Source: Sceloporus undulatus
Lineage: Eukaryota > Chordata > Lepidosauria > Squamata > Phrynosomatidae
Direction: 5' to 3'
Length of the DNA: 64,000 bases
NCBI RefSeq assembly: GCF_019175285.1
Contig: NC_056530.1
Location: forward strand, 5,240,795 to 5,304,794
Made by a program: the position numbers and the translations under genes. The notes below the pieces were generated by a model that was not told the DNA's origin, searched no databases, and was given only the letters and a program-made list of their open reading frames with translations. Positions within the stretch are counted from its first letter, which is position 1, and each line of letters opens with the position of its first letter. Of this stretch, positions 1 to 11,447 are shown piece by piece.

Positions 1-62
1 TGCTGCGGAGGGTGATCTAATAGCTTCTCTAGCATTTGAAGAGCAAAATCATTCTGCAAACT

Positions 63-78
63 CACATCCTGCATTATT
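63..78. repeat. Target-site duplication, left copy (L1)
   Basis: Sixteen bases, CACATCCTGCATTATT, directly abut the poly-T (minus-strand poly-A) end of the L1 at 79. They recur at 6028-6043 with a single mismatch. A 16-bp duplication is typical of L1 target-primed insertion and fixes the element's ends. Confidence 0.85.
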
Positions 79-3000
79 TTTTTTTTTTCTTCAAAATAAT
101 CTTTATTATTTTCCATTAAAAAATTGACAAATCCCAATGCATGTAAGTCTCATAACTGTATATCCATTGCGAATACACAAAAAAAAGAAATTAAAATAAG
201 TTCCATATAACCACTAATAGTTAAACATATCTTGTCTAATCTTAATGAACCCTCATATTAAACTCCTTCTGCCCTGGACTTGGAAATTAACAAACCTTGG
301 AATAACTAATTCAACTTGTTACAACGTTTAGTATGTAACACAATTACTTTATCACTCATCTTTTGTATGTTTGGTCAATTCCCTTAGTTACAATAATGAA
401 ATTCATGATCTAATTCTGTACATCCTAAGGTAACTTGCATGGACAACCAAATTTGAGGTCATACAACTTAAAATTGTATACAACACTTTACAGTTAAGGG
501 AAACCATGGTACAAACTTTTAACCTTTTCAATTTCCCTTTTCTTTGGACAACTCTTCGGCACCACTTGTTTCATAGCCCATTTCTCTTTTAATTTATGGC
601 TACCAAGAGAGAGAGAAGGAGAAGAACATTAGAGCCAATATCGCTCTATTATTCCAGAAGCTATACAAAATTATTAACCTTGATTCCTCCCATAAACTTC
701 ATTGAGTTCTATCTCCAAATTCCATTCTTTTTTCAAAAAATCAGTTATCTTTCTCCAATCTTCCTCCGATCTTTTCCTGCTAAAATTTTTAACATTACAA
801 GAAAGCATATCTAAATTCTGAATAATTAAACTTTCATCAACAAGTATCTCTTGTGGGAGTTTACTGATTTCCATAGCTAGCGATCTCAACTCTTGCCGCT
901 GTAATCATATAAAGTATATCCTCCAATAAATTTTTTCATCCTCCGGTTTTTGCACTGTGTCATATTCAAAAGGTAATTTTAGGATCTAACGGAAATTTTA
1001 TTCCCAATTTTTGAATCAATTTAGGAATTTCTTTCCAAAAGCCTTTGAATAATTTGCAATTCCACCAGATAGGAATCAGGTTACCCTTCTCACTGTTACA
1101 CCTCCAGCATTTCCCGTGTTTCAACTTGTACATTTTTTTTTATTCTCCATGGTGTAAATCCACCTGTTCATAATGTTAAAGTAAATCTCTTTGGGTTCCT
1201 GTGCTATGTAAAATCATGGGTTTTTTCCAGGCACTTTGCCACTCGTTTAAGTTAATTATTTTTCCCCAAGTCTTGTGCCCATTTCGTCATATAGCTTTGA
1301 CCGTTTCCTGTTCTAAATACGGCTGCGTAACAATTAAAAATTTTGAGACCTTCTTTGTCAGATAGCCAAAATAATATATCTAATTCATTCATTTTAGCTT
1401 CATTCTCCCCTTTCCATGTCCTCTTTGATTTTGTTTGAACCGGATAGTAGTTAAACCAATTTAAATTAAAACCCCTCAGTTTTTAATCCTCCCAGATTTG
1501 AAAGACCAGTTCCCTGTGGGTTTTTTTCTTACACAGTCCTATATACCATCCAGGTAGGATTATCTTCCCTTAACCATCTTCCAAAGAAAGCCTCTTGTGT
1601 GTTGAAGTCCTATGGTATTTTAAAATAGAACATCTTTTTAAGTTTGCCCAAGTCATTATAACGATTTTCTTATTGGGTGATTGTCAAAATCCTTATTCTT
1701 CCCTAGTTGCTCAAGCATAGAAATGCATGCCATCCGTATCTTAATGGCTATTTTCTAAGTTCAGTACCTCTTTTTCATCCAATTTCACCAGTTTTTGAAT
1801 CCACATCAGACTACATGCCCAAATATAGATCTGAAAATCGGGGAGGGCATAGCCCCCATTTCCTTAGAACTTTCAATATAGAACTCTTAATCTGGCTAAG
1901 CTCCCCTCCAATAAAATATTTAATTCTTTTCCCACACCTTAAATTGATTTTTTCTTATAATAATCGGGAGGTTTAGAAATAAAACATAGTGTTCGGCAGA
2001 AAACCATTTGATCACCACAATTCTCCCAAAAGGGAAAGTTTTAACCTGTTCCATCTATTAGATTTTCTTTAATCCTTCCTTGGCGCCATAATTTTTTCAA
2101 ACAGTCTTAGATGTCTTTTGCTATAGTCACGCCTAAATATTTCATATGTTTGACTATCTGGAACCCTGATTTCTCACTCAGTTTTTTTCCTCTCTAAAGA
2201 GAGTTTTTTAGTGATCATAACCGTTTTATCCTTATTTATCCTTAGCCTGCTAATCGACCGATATCATTAATTCTCCCATTAGGGGTTCAATGCTATGAAA
2301 TGGGTCCCCAATTAGTGCCACATCGCTGCAAATGCTTTAGATTTATTAATTGACCTTTTCTTAATTCCTTTTACGTTTTATTTTCATTATTTTCCCTATT
2401 AATATGTCAATTGCTAAAATAAAAAGTAATGGAGAAACGGGCATCCTTGTCTCACTCCTTTCCTACCTCAAATCCTGGATCTTTCATTGTTTTTACTACA
2501 CGGCTGCTTTTTGTTTTTTATAATTTGGCTCAAAGCTTTAATGAACTATCTCCATGTCTCTTTCTTTAGTACTTGAAAAAAAATCCCACCTTAAGTTGTC
2601 AAACGCTTTTCCATGTCCACTGAAATCAAAGCGCATGTTTTCCGTTATCACATGTAATACTCTAGACTATTCAGGATCGTTCTAATGTTATTCCTTATTT
2701 GTCTTCCGGGTAGAAACCCATTTTGTTCTTTTCCTATTATTTCATTCAAAATACCTTTGATTCTCGAAGCCCAGATCATTGTATAAATTTTTATAATCAA
2801 CATTCAGGAGACTGATAGGTTCTATAGTTAGCCATGCATGTACTGTAGTATCCTTATCTTGTTTAGGGATGAGTGTAATCGTGCTGTTCCCATCTGGGGA
2901 ATGCCCTCCTCCTCAACCAAGTTGAAAAGTTTTAACAAAGGATCTACCAATTTGATTTAAGGTCTTATAAACATTGTCAGAAAAGCCATCACCTCTGGAG

Positions 3001-6000
3001 TTTTCCCTCTTTTAAACGGGAAAATAGCATCAAAATTTCTTGTTTCGAGATTTTAGCTTCTAAGATTGATTTATGTTCCTGGTTATTTCTTAAGTTTACA
3101 CCCTCTAGATATTTGTCAGCCTATCTGTTGGAGTTTGTAGCTTCCGGTCTTGATTATAAATTTTCGAATAGTTCTGAAATCTTTTATGATTTCCGATTGA
3201 GTGGTTACAGGTTCTTCCATCTATTACTAACTTCACTACTTTTCTTTTCCTGAACACCCTCAATTCTGTCTAGCTAACCACTTCCCACCTTGTTTCCATT
3301 TTCAAAGAAATTTAATCTATTCCGTTTAAGCTCTCTCTCGAGTTCCTCATTAATCCGATTTTAAAATTGTATTCCGCAAATTCTACCTCCGTTATCAATT
3401 TTTATTCGATGGATATGCTTCAATATTTTTTCCTTCCTACTTATTCTTCAATAAGCTTCTCTTCGATTTTTTAGCTTTCTCATGCTTTCTGTTTTTTAAT
3501 TAATACCCTCTGATGACCGCTTTGCTACGCGTCCAAACAGTGTTCATTTTTACCTCCGGGTCTCATTAATTTTAAAGTAAATTTTTATCTCTTCTTCAGG
3601 AATTGAATCATATCCTCATCCTTCCACCTCTCCTCTTGTGAATCTCCAATTTCTCCCCTTTATTTACTAAATTCACAGTACAATCAATCAACAATGATCA
3701 GAAAGGGTTTTGGTCAATTCCCATTTTCTGTGTCTTGACAAGGTGAGTTTGATAATAGAAACAATCTCCTGGACCAAATTTATGAACCCGCAGAGAAATA
3801 AATCCAGATTTATTGTTTGTTTTATCCGTCCAAGCATCCTCTCCAGCATCTCTCCTAAGTCCGCCTCTTGGGAGTTTCCCCCTGTGAGTCCTTATTTTTT
3901 CTGACTTCCATCTCTTTCACCGCGGACCCCATTGTAACCCCTGCTATAATAACTTTCCTTATCATGCTCCTTTAGTCCTCATTTAGTTTTGCAAAGAAAC
4001 TCGTTTTCTTTCCAGGGGGCCTAGAAACTACGTAAACACCTCATTGCCGTTTAACTGCCCATCACATACCCCCCTCGGAGTCTGTCGAACTTCTTTCGCG
4101 CTCCCATTTATTAACATAAATTACACATCCCTCTTTTTCTTCTCAGTCGCCGTCACAAAACACTTACCCAACGTGGGTTTCGTAAAACTTTAGTCTCCCC
4201 CAATCTAGTCTGTAAGCAAACCACATCATGTCCTTTTTTCTCATAAATGAAAAATCTGTTTCTCTTTCTTTCCTTATTAACCCCCCTATATCCAAGATGC
4301 GAGTTCAACATTTTAGCCACAAAACCCAACAAAAGGAAACAAGGAGGGAGGTTCAAACGAAAAGAAATAAATCCCATACCAAACCTTCACAGACCAACCT
4401 CCAACAATAAACCCAGACAGTATGGCCGGACCACCAAACACCTCCCCTCCGACAAGCCTTCCTTTCAGATGGGGAAAACCATAACACAAAGAGGGGTGTT
4501 CGGTTTCCCCCTTCCTCGGGGGGAGCAGTCCGTGAAACCCTTTGGCCGTGTCCAAGTAAGTTTAAAACGTCTCTTTGAACAAAGACAACCCCCACACCCC
4601 ATCTAAACAAATGCACTCCCGGCAATAACGAAGGGAGGAACCGTATTGCGTCTTGCTTCAATAAGGTAAAGGTAAACCCCTAAACTCCACCTCCACATAG
4701 CAAAAACCAAGCCATTGAAGTTTTTCGGAATAACCTCTCTCTGATCCCCGCGTGTGGAAGCCGACGGCTATGGCACGGGGAGCCCTTCCGGGGGGCGACG
4801 AGAGAATTCTAAACAACTATCAATTGCACATGATCAAATCCAGGAGAGTCCAAAAAATTGGCTAAGGCCGGAATAATTCTTCCCCAGTTCTCCTTCCGTT
4901 CGGGGAGACCTCTATTTATGGCCTACCCGCGGTCTTTTTCTTGCCCCCATAAAATTCTCTCTTCTTTGCTTTGTATCTTCGCACTCCAATTTCCAATCCT
5001 TCGTCTCCTACGGTAAGTTGGACTTCGCCTTAACTCTTGGAATTCAGGTTCAAACTCAATCTTCTTCCCTAAGCCAGAGAGTTCCTGTCTGCAAGCCGCG
5101 TATTCCCCTAAGCTTCGCTCTTCCCTTATCGCGCGGAGGACTAAATTCCCGTAGTTCCAATATATACATTTAAATCTTGCTGCTTATGTGACCATCTTGG
5201 AATCCCTTCTACGTCCCGAATGCGCCAACGATGTGTCCTCCTGCGTGAGTGGCCCGGCGCCAGCTCAAAAATAAGAGTACCTCTTAAAAAGGGAAGTATA
5301 GCACTAAAAGCCGTGCGGGAGCCAACAAGCCAGACAGCCTCCTAGAGTGAGAACTTTCCGGTAATAAAAAACACAGACAGAAACGGACTTCAAGGTCTTA
5401 AGGAACAACAAACTCCAACCTTCTACACAGCTTCCAAGCCCCCAGCTTTGTCAGAGAAGAGATAGCCGTCAATTGCGGGGAAGTCCCAGGTGTAATCAAA
5501 GTATCAAACCTTCGTGCTTCTCAATGTGCTCAAGCAGATCCAATTTTTAAAGGCTCTTTCCTTGGTCTTTGCCAGGCCAAAACATAGGGAAATATTGGAA
5601 AATCAGAAATTAAAGTGATTCCCCAATCTTCCTCCACATTACCAAGAGCAACCAGGTCTTCAAAGCTCTCCCAGTTTAATCACCAATCCGGTTAAATTTC
5701 AGGCAAACGAAGCCCTGCAGGGTCAGTAACAGGGTTTTTCCAACAAACAAAAGATTGTAGCCAAGGCTTTCACCGGAAGTTGGCTCACGCTGCGACGGCT
5801 GCCTTGCGACACCACTGAACCTCTTTCTTCTCCCCGCGACGGCTCCCGGCGCGAGGGGGGTGAAAAGGCTCTCGTGACCCCTGCAGACCCTCGCCCCAAA
5901 TCTCACTCGGTTTTGGGATCTTCTGCTCGTCAAGGGATGTAAATTGAGACCTTAACGAGTCCCGCGGCACCGGTGGAGACAGAGCAAAGCTTCTGCCGTG

Positions 6001-6027
6001 TTGCCTTGACGTCACAACAGGAAGTCC
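79..6027 (-). mobile_element. Full-length L1 LINE retrotransposon, coding frames broken
   Basis: A complete L1-clade element of about 5.95 kb. On the minus strand it starts with a GC-rich 5' UTR (about 5650-6027), runs through an ORF1 region (about 4400-5650, not resolved) and ORF2, and ends in a poly-A tail seen as plus-strand T at 79-88. It is bracketed by a 16-bp target duplication. L1 is an autonomous retrotransposon that copies itself with its own endonuclease and reverse transcriptase. The ORFs are interrupted by very many small indels, while the target duplication is 15/16 identical. Consensus errors may therefore contribute to the damage. It lies in intron 1 of E2F2, in the same orientation as the gene. 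Confidence 0.85.
690..4330 (-). pseudogene. L1 ORF2 (endonuclease and reverse transcriptase), degraded
   Basis: Several L1 ORF2 landmarks can be read on the minus strand in the expected order. The apurinic endonuclease start 'DVVCLQ.TRL' is at about 4190-4230. The reverse-transcriptase segment is near 2390-2450 ('GCP.SPLLFILAIDIL', with a 1-base deletion inside it). The C-terminal part has 'YMTKWAQDLGK' near 1265-1300, followed by the Cys-rich 'CWRC' knuckle near 1095-1110. The frame changes every few dozen codons and no open frame exceeds about 120 codons, so no working protein is encoded as assembled. Confidence 0.8.
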
Positions 6028-6043
6028 CACATCCTGCGTTATT
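6028..6043. repeat. Target-site duplication, right copy (L1)
   Basis: CACATCCTGCGTTATT matches the left copy at 63-78 at 15 of 16 positions and lies immediately outside the 5' end of the L1. Confidence 0.85.
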
Positions 6044-6295
6044 CACAGTGATCTGAATAGTCCTATTGCTGCATCAGAAGTCCTTATTTGTAGAGGGCAG
6101 CATATGGTCATGGGACCGATTCTGTGCCTGTACACAGTATAGTAACATTGATTTTTTTCCCCTCAGCGGTGGTTGCGTTATTACACGGCATAGTGTTGGT
6201 ATGTCTGTCCATCCTTGGCTGGTTCTACAAAGCAGTGCTTTATGTCATGGCTTAATGTTATGGAATTCTGGCATTTGTAGTTTTGTGAGCCATAT

Positions 6296-6400
6296 AAATA
6301 TAATATGTTTATTTGTATACCGCTTTTCCTCAGGATCAAAGCGTTGTTACAGCATCAGCATACATAGCCTATACAACAACAGCTAACAAAAATTATAAAA
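6296..6400 (-). mobile_element. L2/CR1-like LINE 3' tail fragment
   Basis: The stretch around 'TTTATTTGTATACCGC' is the reverse complement of the 'GCGGTATACAAATAAA' tail that ends several LINE copies in this window (compare 36290-36350 plus strand and 46180-46230 minus strand). Only the extreme 3' end is present. Confidence 0.5.
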
Positions 6401-6437
6401 AAAAACTCTGCTTCTCTCCCCTCAATTGGTGGGTGGT

Positions 6438-6672
6438 CGGGGAGGGCTCTTCACTTGGCAGGCAGAGGCCTGTTGTTTCTTCTGTTTCCCTCCCCTCAAG
6501 ATGGTGGTCGGGAGGGGTGGCCCTTCTTTTGGCAGGCAGAGGCCTGTTGTTTCTTGCCTGTCTCTCCCCTCAAGATGGAGGTCGGGGAGGGCTCTTCAAC
6601 TTGGCAGGCAGAGGCCTGTTGTTTCTTGCCTGCTTCCTCCCCTCAAGATGGAGGTCGGGGGAGGGCTTCACT
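6438..6672. repeat. Minisatellite, about 73-bp unit, three copies
   Basis: The landmark GGCAGGCAGAGGCCTG occurs at 6457, 6531 and 6603, spacings of 74 and 72 bp. The intervening 'CCCCTCAAGATGG' and 'GGTCGGG' blocks repeat with it. Copies differ mainly by small indels. Confidence 0.8.
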
Positions 6673-6682
6673 TTTGAAGTGC

Positions 6683-7074
6683 CTGGTGCACAACAAACTA
6701 CAAATCCCAGGATCCATCACATTGAGCCATGGCAGTTAAAGCAGTGTCAACGGCATTAATCCTGCAATGTAGATGCAGCTAGGTCTCCAGGGCCAGATGA
6801 ACTGCATCAAAGTGCTTGCAGAGGTATCTTGGCGGCATGTGAATAATGTATTTAGATTTTCCATCTTCTGTTATTACTCAGGCCGCATCTGCTCGTGCAG
6901 AATAATGTGATTTGACAGTGCTTTAAGCACTGCAGTTCTATCCTATGGAATCCTGTGATTTGTAGTTTATTGTGCCACCAGAGCACTCTGAAACAGAATA
7001 TCTCACAAAACAACAAAACCCAGGATCATCACATTGAGCCATGGGATGTAAAGTATGTCAACTGCATTACCGTT
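6683..7074. mobile_element. Two copies of the palindromic 'AATAATCCAGTTTG' MITE
   Basis: A half copy lies at about 6683-6765 and a nearly complete but decayed copy at about 6893-7074, cut by the gap. They carry the family hallmarks: 'AACTACAAATCCCAGG', 'TTGAGCCATGGCAGTTAAA' and the inverse block 'TATGGAATCCTGTGATTTG'. The family is a nonautonomous foldback transposon whose two halves are inverted copies of each other. Confidence 0.6.
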
Positions 7075-7099
7075 NNNNNNNNNNNNNNNNNNNNNNNNN
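7075..7099. other. Assembly gap (25 N)
   Basis: Run of undetermined bases between the end of a MITE and the middle of a CR1 3' end. The true length is unknown. Confidence 1.
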
Positions 7100-7349
7100 C
7101 CGGGGTACCACTGTACAGGAAAAGAGATTCCACCTAAACATTAGGAGGAACTCCTGACAGTAAGGGCTGTTTGACAGTGGAATACATTCCTTCGGAGAGT
7201 GGTGGAGTCTCCTTCTTTGGAGGAGGTTTTTAAACAGAGGCTGGATGGCCACCTGTCAGGAGTGCTTTGATTCTGTGTTCCTGCATGGGAAAATTGGGTT
7301 GGACTGGATGAACCTTGAGGTCTCTTCCAACTCTATGATTCTATGAATT
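7100..7349 (+). mobile_element. CR1 LINE 3' end
   Basis: The sequence reads in sense through the conserved CR1 3' region: 'GAGATTCCACCTAAACATTA', then 'GGAACTCCTGACAGTAAG', 'TTTAAACAGAGGCTGGATGG', and the terminal 'CCAACTCTATGATTCTATGA' octamer-like repeat. The copy is 5'-truncated at or inside the gap. CR1 is the main LINE of reptiles and birds. Confidence 0.85.
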
Positions 7350-7436
7350 GGACAACTGCTGCCAGATAAGAGTATATGTTGCTGGGCTCAACCAACAAGC
7401 AATCCAAGCTGGTATAAATCAGGCTTACTTTTTTAA

Positions 7437-7490
7437 AACACACACACACAAACACACACACACGGGGGGAGAGGGAGAGAGAGAGACAGG
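7437..7490. repeat. (CA)n microsatellite with purine run
   Basis: An imperfect (AC) run is followed by G- and GA-rich sequence to about 7490. Confidence 0.9.
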
Positions 7491-7986
7491 TGGTCAGGGC
7501 TTCCTTAGATCTGAGATGGGACTCATGCAACTGTTCACATGTTGGGACTGCAGCTCCCAATAATCCTCATCACTGGTTATGCTGACACACATACACACAG
7601 ATAACTGAGGACATCACAAGACAGCATATACTTTGAAGCAGTAACCCATCCTTGGAGGCTCGAATTGCACTACAACTTTCAGAATTCCTGACTACTGCCA
7701 AGCTGGCTAGGAATGCACGGAGCCATAGTCCAACAACAGGTGAGAATCACTATCTTTGCAACAAGGTCAGGCTCCACCAACAGTTCTTTTGATAATCGGC
7801 AGTAGAACACCAAGAGTCCTTGACTCCCGATTGTTTAACAACAGCAACCAATTTCTTATTCTTCTGCTCTTGGCTTTGAAAACAAATTCCATTCAGATGT
7901 ACCCTTGTCCCTTAATTCTAACAACACATGTCTTCCCCACCATTGTAGAAAACTGAGTCACTGCTGGACCTATGAAAAATAAAGTA

Positions 7987-8201
7987 CAGTCAGCCCTTCT
8001 TATACACGGATTTTTTATACACGGATTCAAGCATACACAGTTTGAATATGTTCAAAAAAAAAGTATAAATTTCAAATATCAAACCCTGATTTTCCATTTT
8101 TTATAAGGGACACCATTTTGCTATGCCATTATATTGAATGGGGCTTGAGCATCCACGGAGGATCTTGGAACCAAACCCCAGCGTATAACAAGGGTTCACT
8201 G
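7987..8201. mobile_element. Tigger-like MITE with TA target duplication
   Basis: The element starts CAGTCAGCCCTTCTTATACA and ends GGGTTCACTG. It is flanked by TA on both sides (7985-7986 and 8202-8203). Its termini and internal 'CACGGATTCAAGCAT' blocks resemble TcMar-Tigger/MER2-type elements, which insert at TA. It has no coding capacity. Related copies occur at 15668, 43283, 48811 and 61254. Confidence 0.8.
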
Positions 8202-8769
8202 TAGGTGCCATACACTCTAAGTTTGCTTCTAATTTAGAGTAGCTAGAGGAGACAGAGAAACGAACGTTGGGTACTTACTGTGACACGTTCATTTCCAGCA
8301 TGAGAGGGTCCTGGCATCCTGTAATCTGGGTTATGCACCTCCCATTCGCTCCTGTAGGCAGGGACAAAAGAGAAGAACGGCCCCCTATATAGGGAGGAGC
8401 TAACCCCCCTGGGCCTCAGTCAATAACAAGCCAAGCGAGTAGCAGATAAAATCACAAACTGACCTTTAATCGATAAAATCAGATAGCATAGAAAAAATAA
8501 CATAAGGCCGTCTCCATGAGACCAGCCTCCATAGGGAACAAACAACAAGTGAACAGAGAAAAACTGGGGGTCCGTCACCAGGTCGAGCTGGACCGCAGGG
8601 TGGCACCAAGGGTGGGCAGGATGCCAGGACCCTCTCATGCTGGAAATGAACGTGTCACGGTAAGTACATATTATTATTATTACCCAACGTTCGTTTTCCC
8701 AGCAGAGAGGGTCCTGACCTCCTGTAATCTGGGATTTACAAAAGCCCTCTCCAGATGGGAGGGAGGTGC

Positions 8770-9969
8770 CTAGGCAGAACCTGCGGTCTCAGCTACTACC
8801 TGCTGGAGGACCCTCCTACCGAAGGCCGCCTCGGTGGACTGAAACACATCTAGCTTATAATATCTAATAAAGGAGGAGGGAGACTTCCATGTCGCTGCCC
8901 GGCAAATCTCAGCCAAGGAGGCATTGGTGAACAGGGCCGCCGAGGTAGACGCACTTCTCGTGGAATGGGCCAACACTCCCTCCTGAGGAGCGAGGCCTAA
9001 GGTCTTATAGGCCTCAGTGATGCAAGCCTTGATCCATCTGCTTAGTGTGGAGACCGACACCTTACGTCCCCAGGACCCTTGGCAGAAGGAGACAAACAAG
9101 GCCTCGGAAGCTCTAAATGTCGCCGTCCTCTTGATGTAAACCTTAAGCACCCTGCCCACATCCAGGGTGTGCCAGGCTTTCTCTAATTCCCTTTGGGGAA
9201 TTAGGACAGAATGAAGGCAGCAAAATATCTTGTGAGGTGTGAAAAGTCGAGTTAACCTTCGGCAAAAACATAGGGTCAGGCCGGAGACACACAGAGTCTG
9301 GTCTAAACAAACACAGATCCTTACGGACTGACAGTGCCCGAGCTCTGACACCTGTCTAGCTGAGGTGATGGCGGTGAGGAAGACTACCTTCAAGGTGAGG
9401 TGTTTTAAGGAGGTCTCCCGGATGGGCTCAAACGGTCCCACCGTCAGAGCCTTCAGGACTGTGTGAAGGTTCCAGGTGGGGAAGCGATGTCTGGTGGGCG
9501 GAGCCTTGTTGGAGACGCCCCTCAGCAGCCTCCTAATGTGAGGGTGGGCCGCCATAGCCGAGGCCCTCTCATGAGGCAACACCGAGGTGATGGCCGCCAC
9601 CTGCCTCTTGACAGTGTTGGGCCTCAGACCCTTTTTGATGCCGTCCTGAAGGAACTGTAGCAAGTCTGAGACCGAGAAACTGAGGTAGCTGATGCGTCTC
9701 AGCTTGCACCATCTTTTAAAGGATCTAAAGGTGGCCTCATAGATGCGGTTAGTCGACGGGCGCCTGGACGCCAGGATGGAGTCTGTTACCTCAATGGAGT
9801 ATCCACACCGCTGAAGCATGTCGCGTTCAGCCTCCAGGTGTGAAGGTTCAGCCACTCTGGGTCGGGGTAAAGGATCTGGCCCTGACTTAGAAGGTCCCGG
9901 CGGTGGGGAAGGGCCATGGAGGCTGATGACATGGTCAGAATCTCGGAGAACCATGCCCGCCTGGGCCAC
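8770..9969 (-). pseudogene. DIRS tyrosine recombinase region (fossil)
   Basis: About 400 codons similar to the tyrosine recombinases of DIRS elements. The N-terminal SAM-like part has 'TNRIYEATFRSFKRWC' and 'GLRPNTVKRQVAAI'. The catalytic part shows an Arg motif ('ITSARQVSEL'), an H-x-x-R motif ('LAHSTRSASTSAAL') and the C-terminal Tyr context 'SSFIRYYKLDV'. In living relatives this enzyme joins the circular DNA copy to the genome. It lies at the 3' end of the element, beside the internal complementary region. Confidence 0.85.
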
Positions 9970-10172
9970 GCTGGCACCACCAGGATCATGTCTGAGTTGT
10001 CACTCCGGATCTTGGCCACCAGCCTGGGCAGCAGAGGGAGCGGGGGGAAGGCACAGACCAGCGTCCTGGGCCACTGGAGATTGAGGGTGTCAACTGCTTC
10101 GGCCCCTTCTGTCTGGAACCGAGACACGAACCTGGATAGCTTTGTGTTTATGGGGGAGGCGAACATGTCCAC
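9786..10172 (-). pseudogene. DIRS pol segment downstream of RNase H (fossil)
   Basis: Contains 'DMFASPINTKLSRFVS' followed by 'VCAFPPLPLLPRLVAKI' and 'LVVPAWPRRAWFSEIL'. This block follows the RNase H domain in vertebrate DIRS and related pol proteins. It overlaps the start of the recombinase region, as DIRS coding regions commonly overlap. Confidence 0.7.
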
Positions 10173-10202
10173 CGTCGGTTGGCCTAGCTGGAGAGCTATC
10201 TG

Positions 10203-11417
10203 TCAGAATACCTCTGGGTGAAGTGACCACTCGCCCTGGTCGACGTCCGATCTGCTCAGCCAGTTGGCGATTGTGTTGAGCTCTCCTCGACGGTGTACTG
10301 CCTCGATGGAGATAAGGTTGGACTCGGCCCATCGAAACAGGAGACATGACTCGCTCATCAGATCTCTTGACCTTGTTCCGCCCTCACGGTTGAGATGGGC
10401 TTTGGTGGTGACATTGTCTGTCCTTATTAGGACTGGTCTGTTGTGAACTGACTGTCGAAAAGCTAGGAGGGCCAGCCTGACTGCTCTCAGCTCCAGCCAG
10501 TTGATGGGCATGGTCTGTTCTTCCGGCGACCATCTCCCCTGAGCCATCTGAGGGCCGTAGTGTGCCCCCCATCCCCTCAAGCTTGCGTCGGTTGTGATCT
10601 GGACCTTCTCGGGGTACCAGATCGGACAGCCCCTGAGGATCGCTGGCGAGATCCACCATCGCAGGGAGTTGAGGACTTGGGGCGTAACCAACACCTTGAT
10701 GGAGGACCTTGACACTATGGCTTCCTGGAAGGGGAGGAGGAACCACTGGAGGGACCTGGAGTAGACCGTGGCCCATGGAACGCAGTCCCTTGCTGCTAAC
10801 ATGAGGCCCTGGAGGTGGGCTAGGAGAGCGATACTGGCTCTGGGGCGCCTCAGGATCTGGGAGACTGCTTTGGAGATGGCTTGGACTCTGTCCGTCATGA
10901 GGGAAATCAAGCCCCTCTCTGTGTTGAGGAGGGCCCCTAGGTGGAGAATCTGACGCGCCGGCTCCGTGGAGCTCTTTGTCATGTTGACCAGGAAACCGTG
11001 GTCATCCAAGGAACGAAGGACCTGGCAGACATCCGCCCGACCCTGGAGTAGAGATGGGGATTGGATCAGGATATCGTCCAGGTAAGGGTAGACGTGGATA
11101 TTCCTTGTCCTCCAGTGGGACACTAGAGCCACCAGGACCTTTGTGAACACCCTCGGAGCCGACGATAGGCCGAAGGGCAGCGCCCTGTATTGGAAGTGGC
11201 GGTTGTTGTAGGCGAACCTCAGGTAGCGCCTGCAGTCGGGGTGAATGGGGATATTAAAATAGGCATCCCGCAAGTCTAAAGAGGAAAGAAAGTCCCTGGG
11301 TTGGAGTGACTCTAGGATAGATTTGAGGGTCTCCATCTGGAACTTCTTGTAGGATATGAAGGAGTTGACCCGTCTCAGGTTTAGGATAGTCCTCCAGGTA
11401 CTATTCTTCTTTGGCAC
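10203..11417 (-). pseudogene. DIRS reverse transcriptase and RNase H (fossil)
   Basis: A roughly 400-residue domain. The fingers and palm show 'WRTILNLRRVNSFI', 'LSSLDLRDAYFNIPIHP', 'ALPFGLSSAPRVFTKV' and the catalytic 'YPYLDDILI'. The RNase H part follows with 'ITTDASLRGWGAHYG' and 'NWLELRAVRLAL'. The LDLRDAYFNIPIHP form is typical of the DIRS and Ty3-like branch of reverse transcriptases. Confidence 0.9.
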
Positions 11418-11447
11418 CGAAAAGAAAGTGGAGTAGCAGCCTCTGCG

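Noticed and set aside
6313-6759. A 148-codon plus-strand frame with repeated 'LLFLACLSPQDGG'
   Set aside because: It is produced by the 73-bp minisatellite at 6438-6672.
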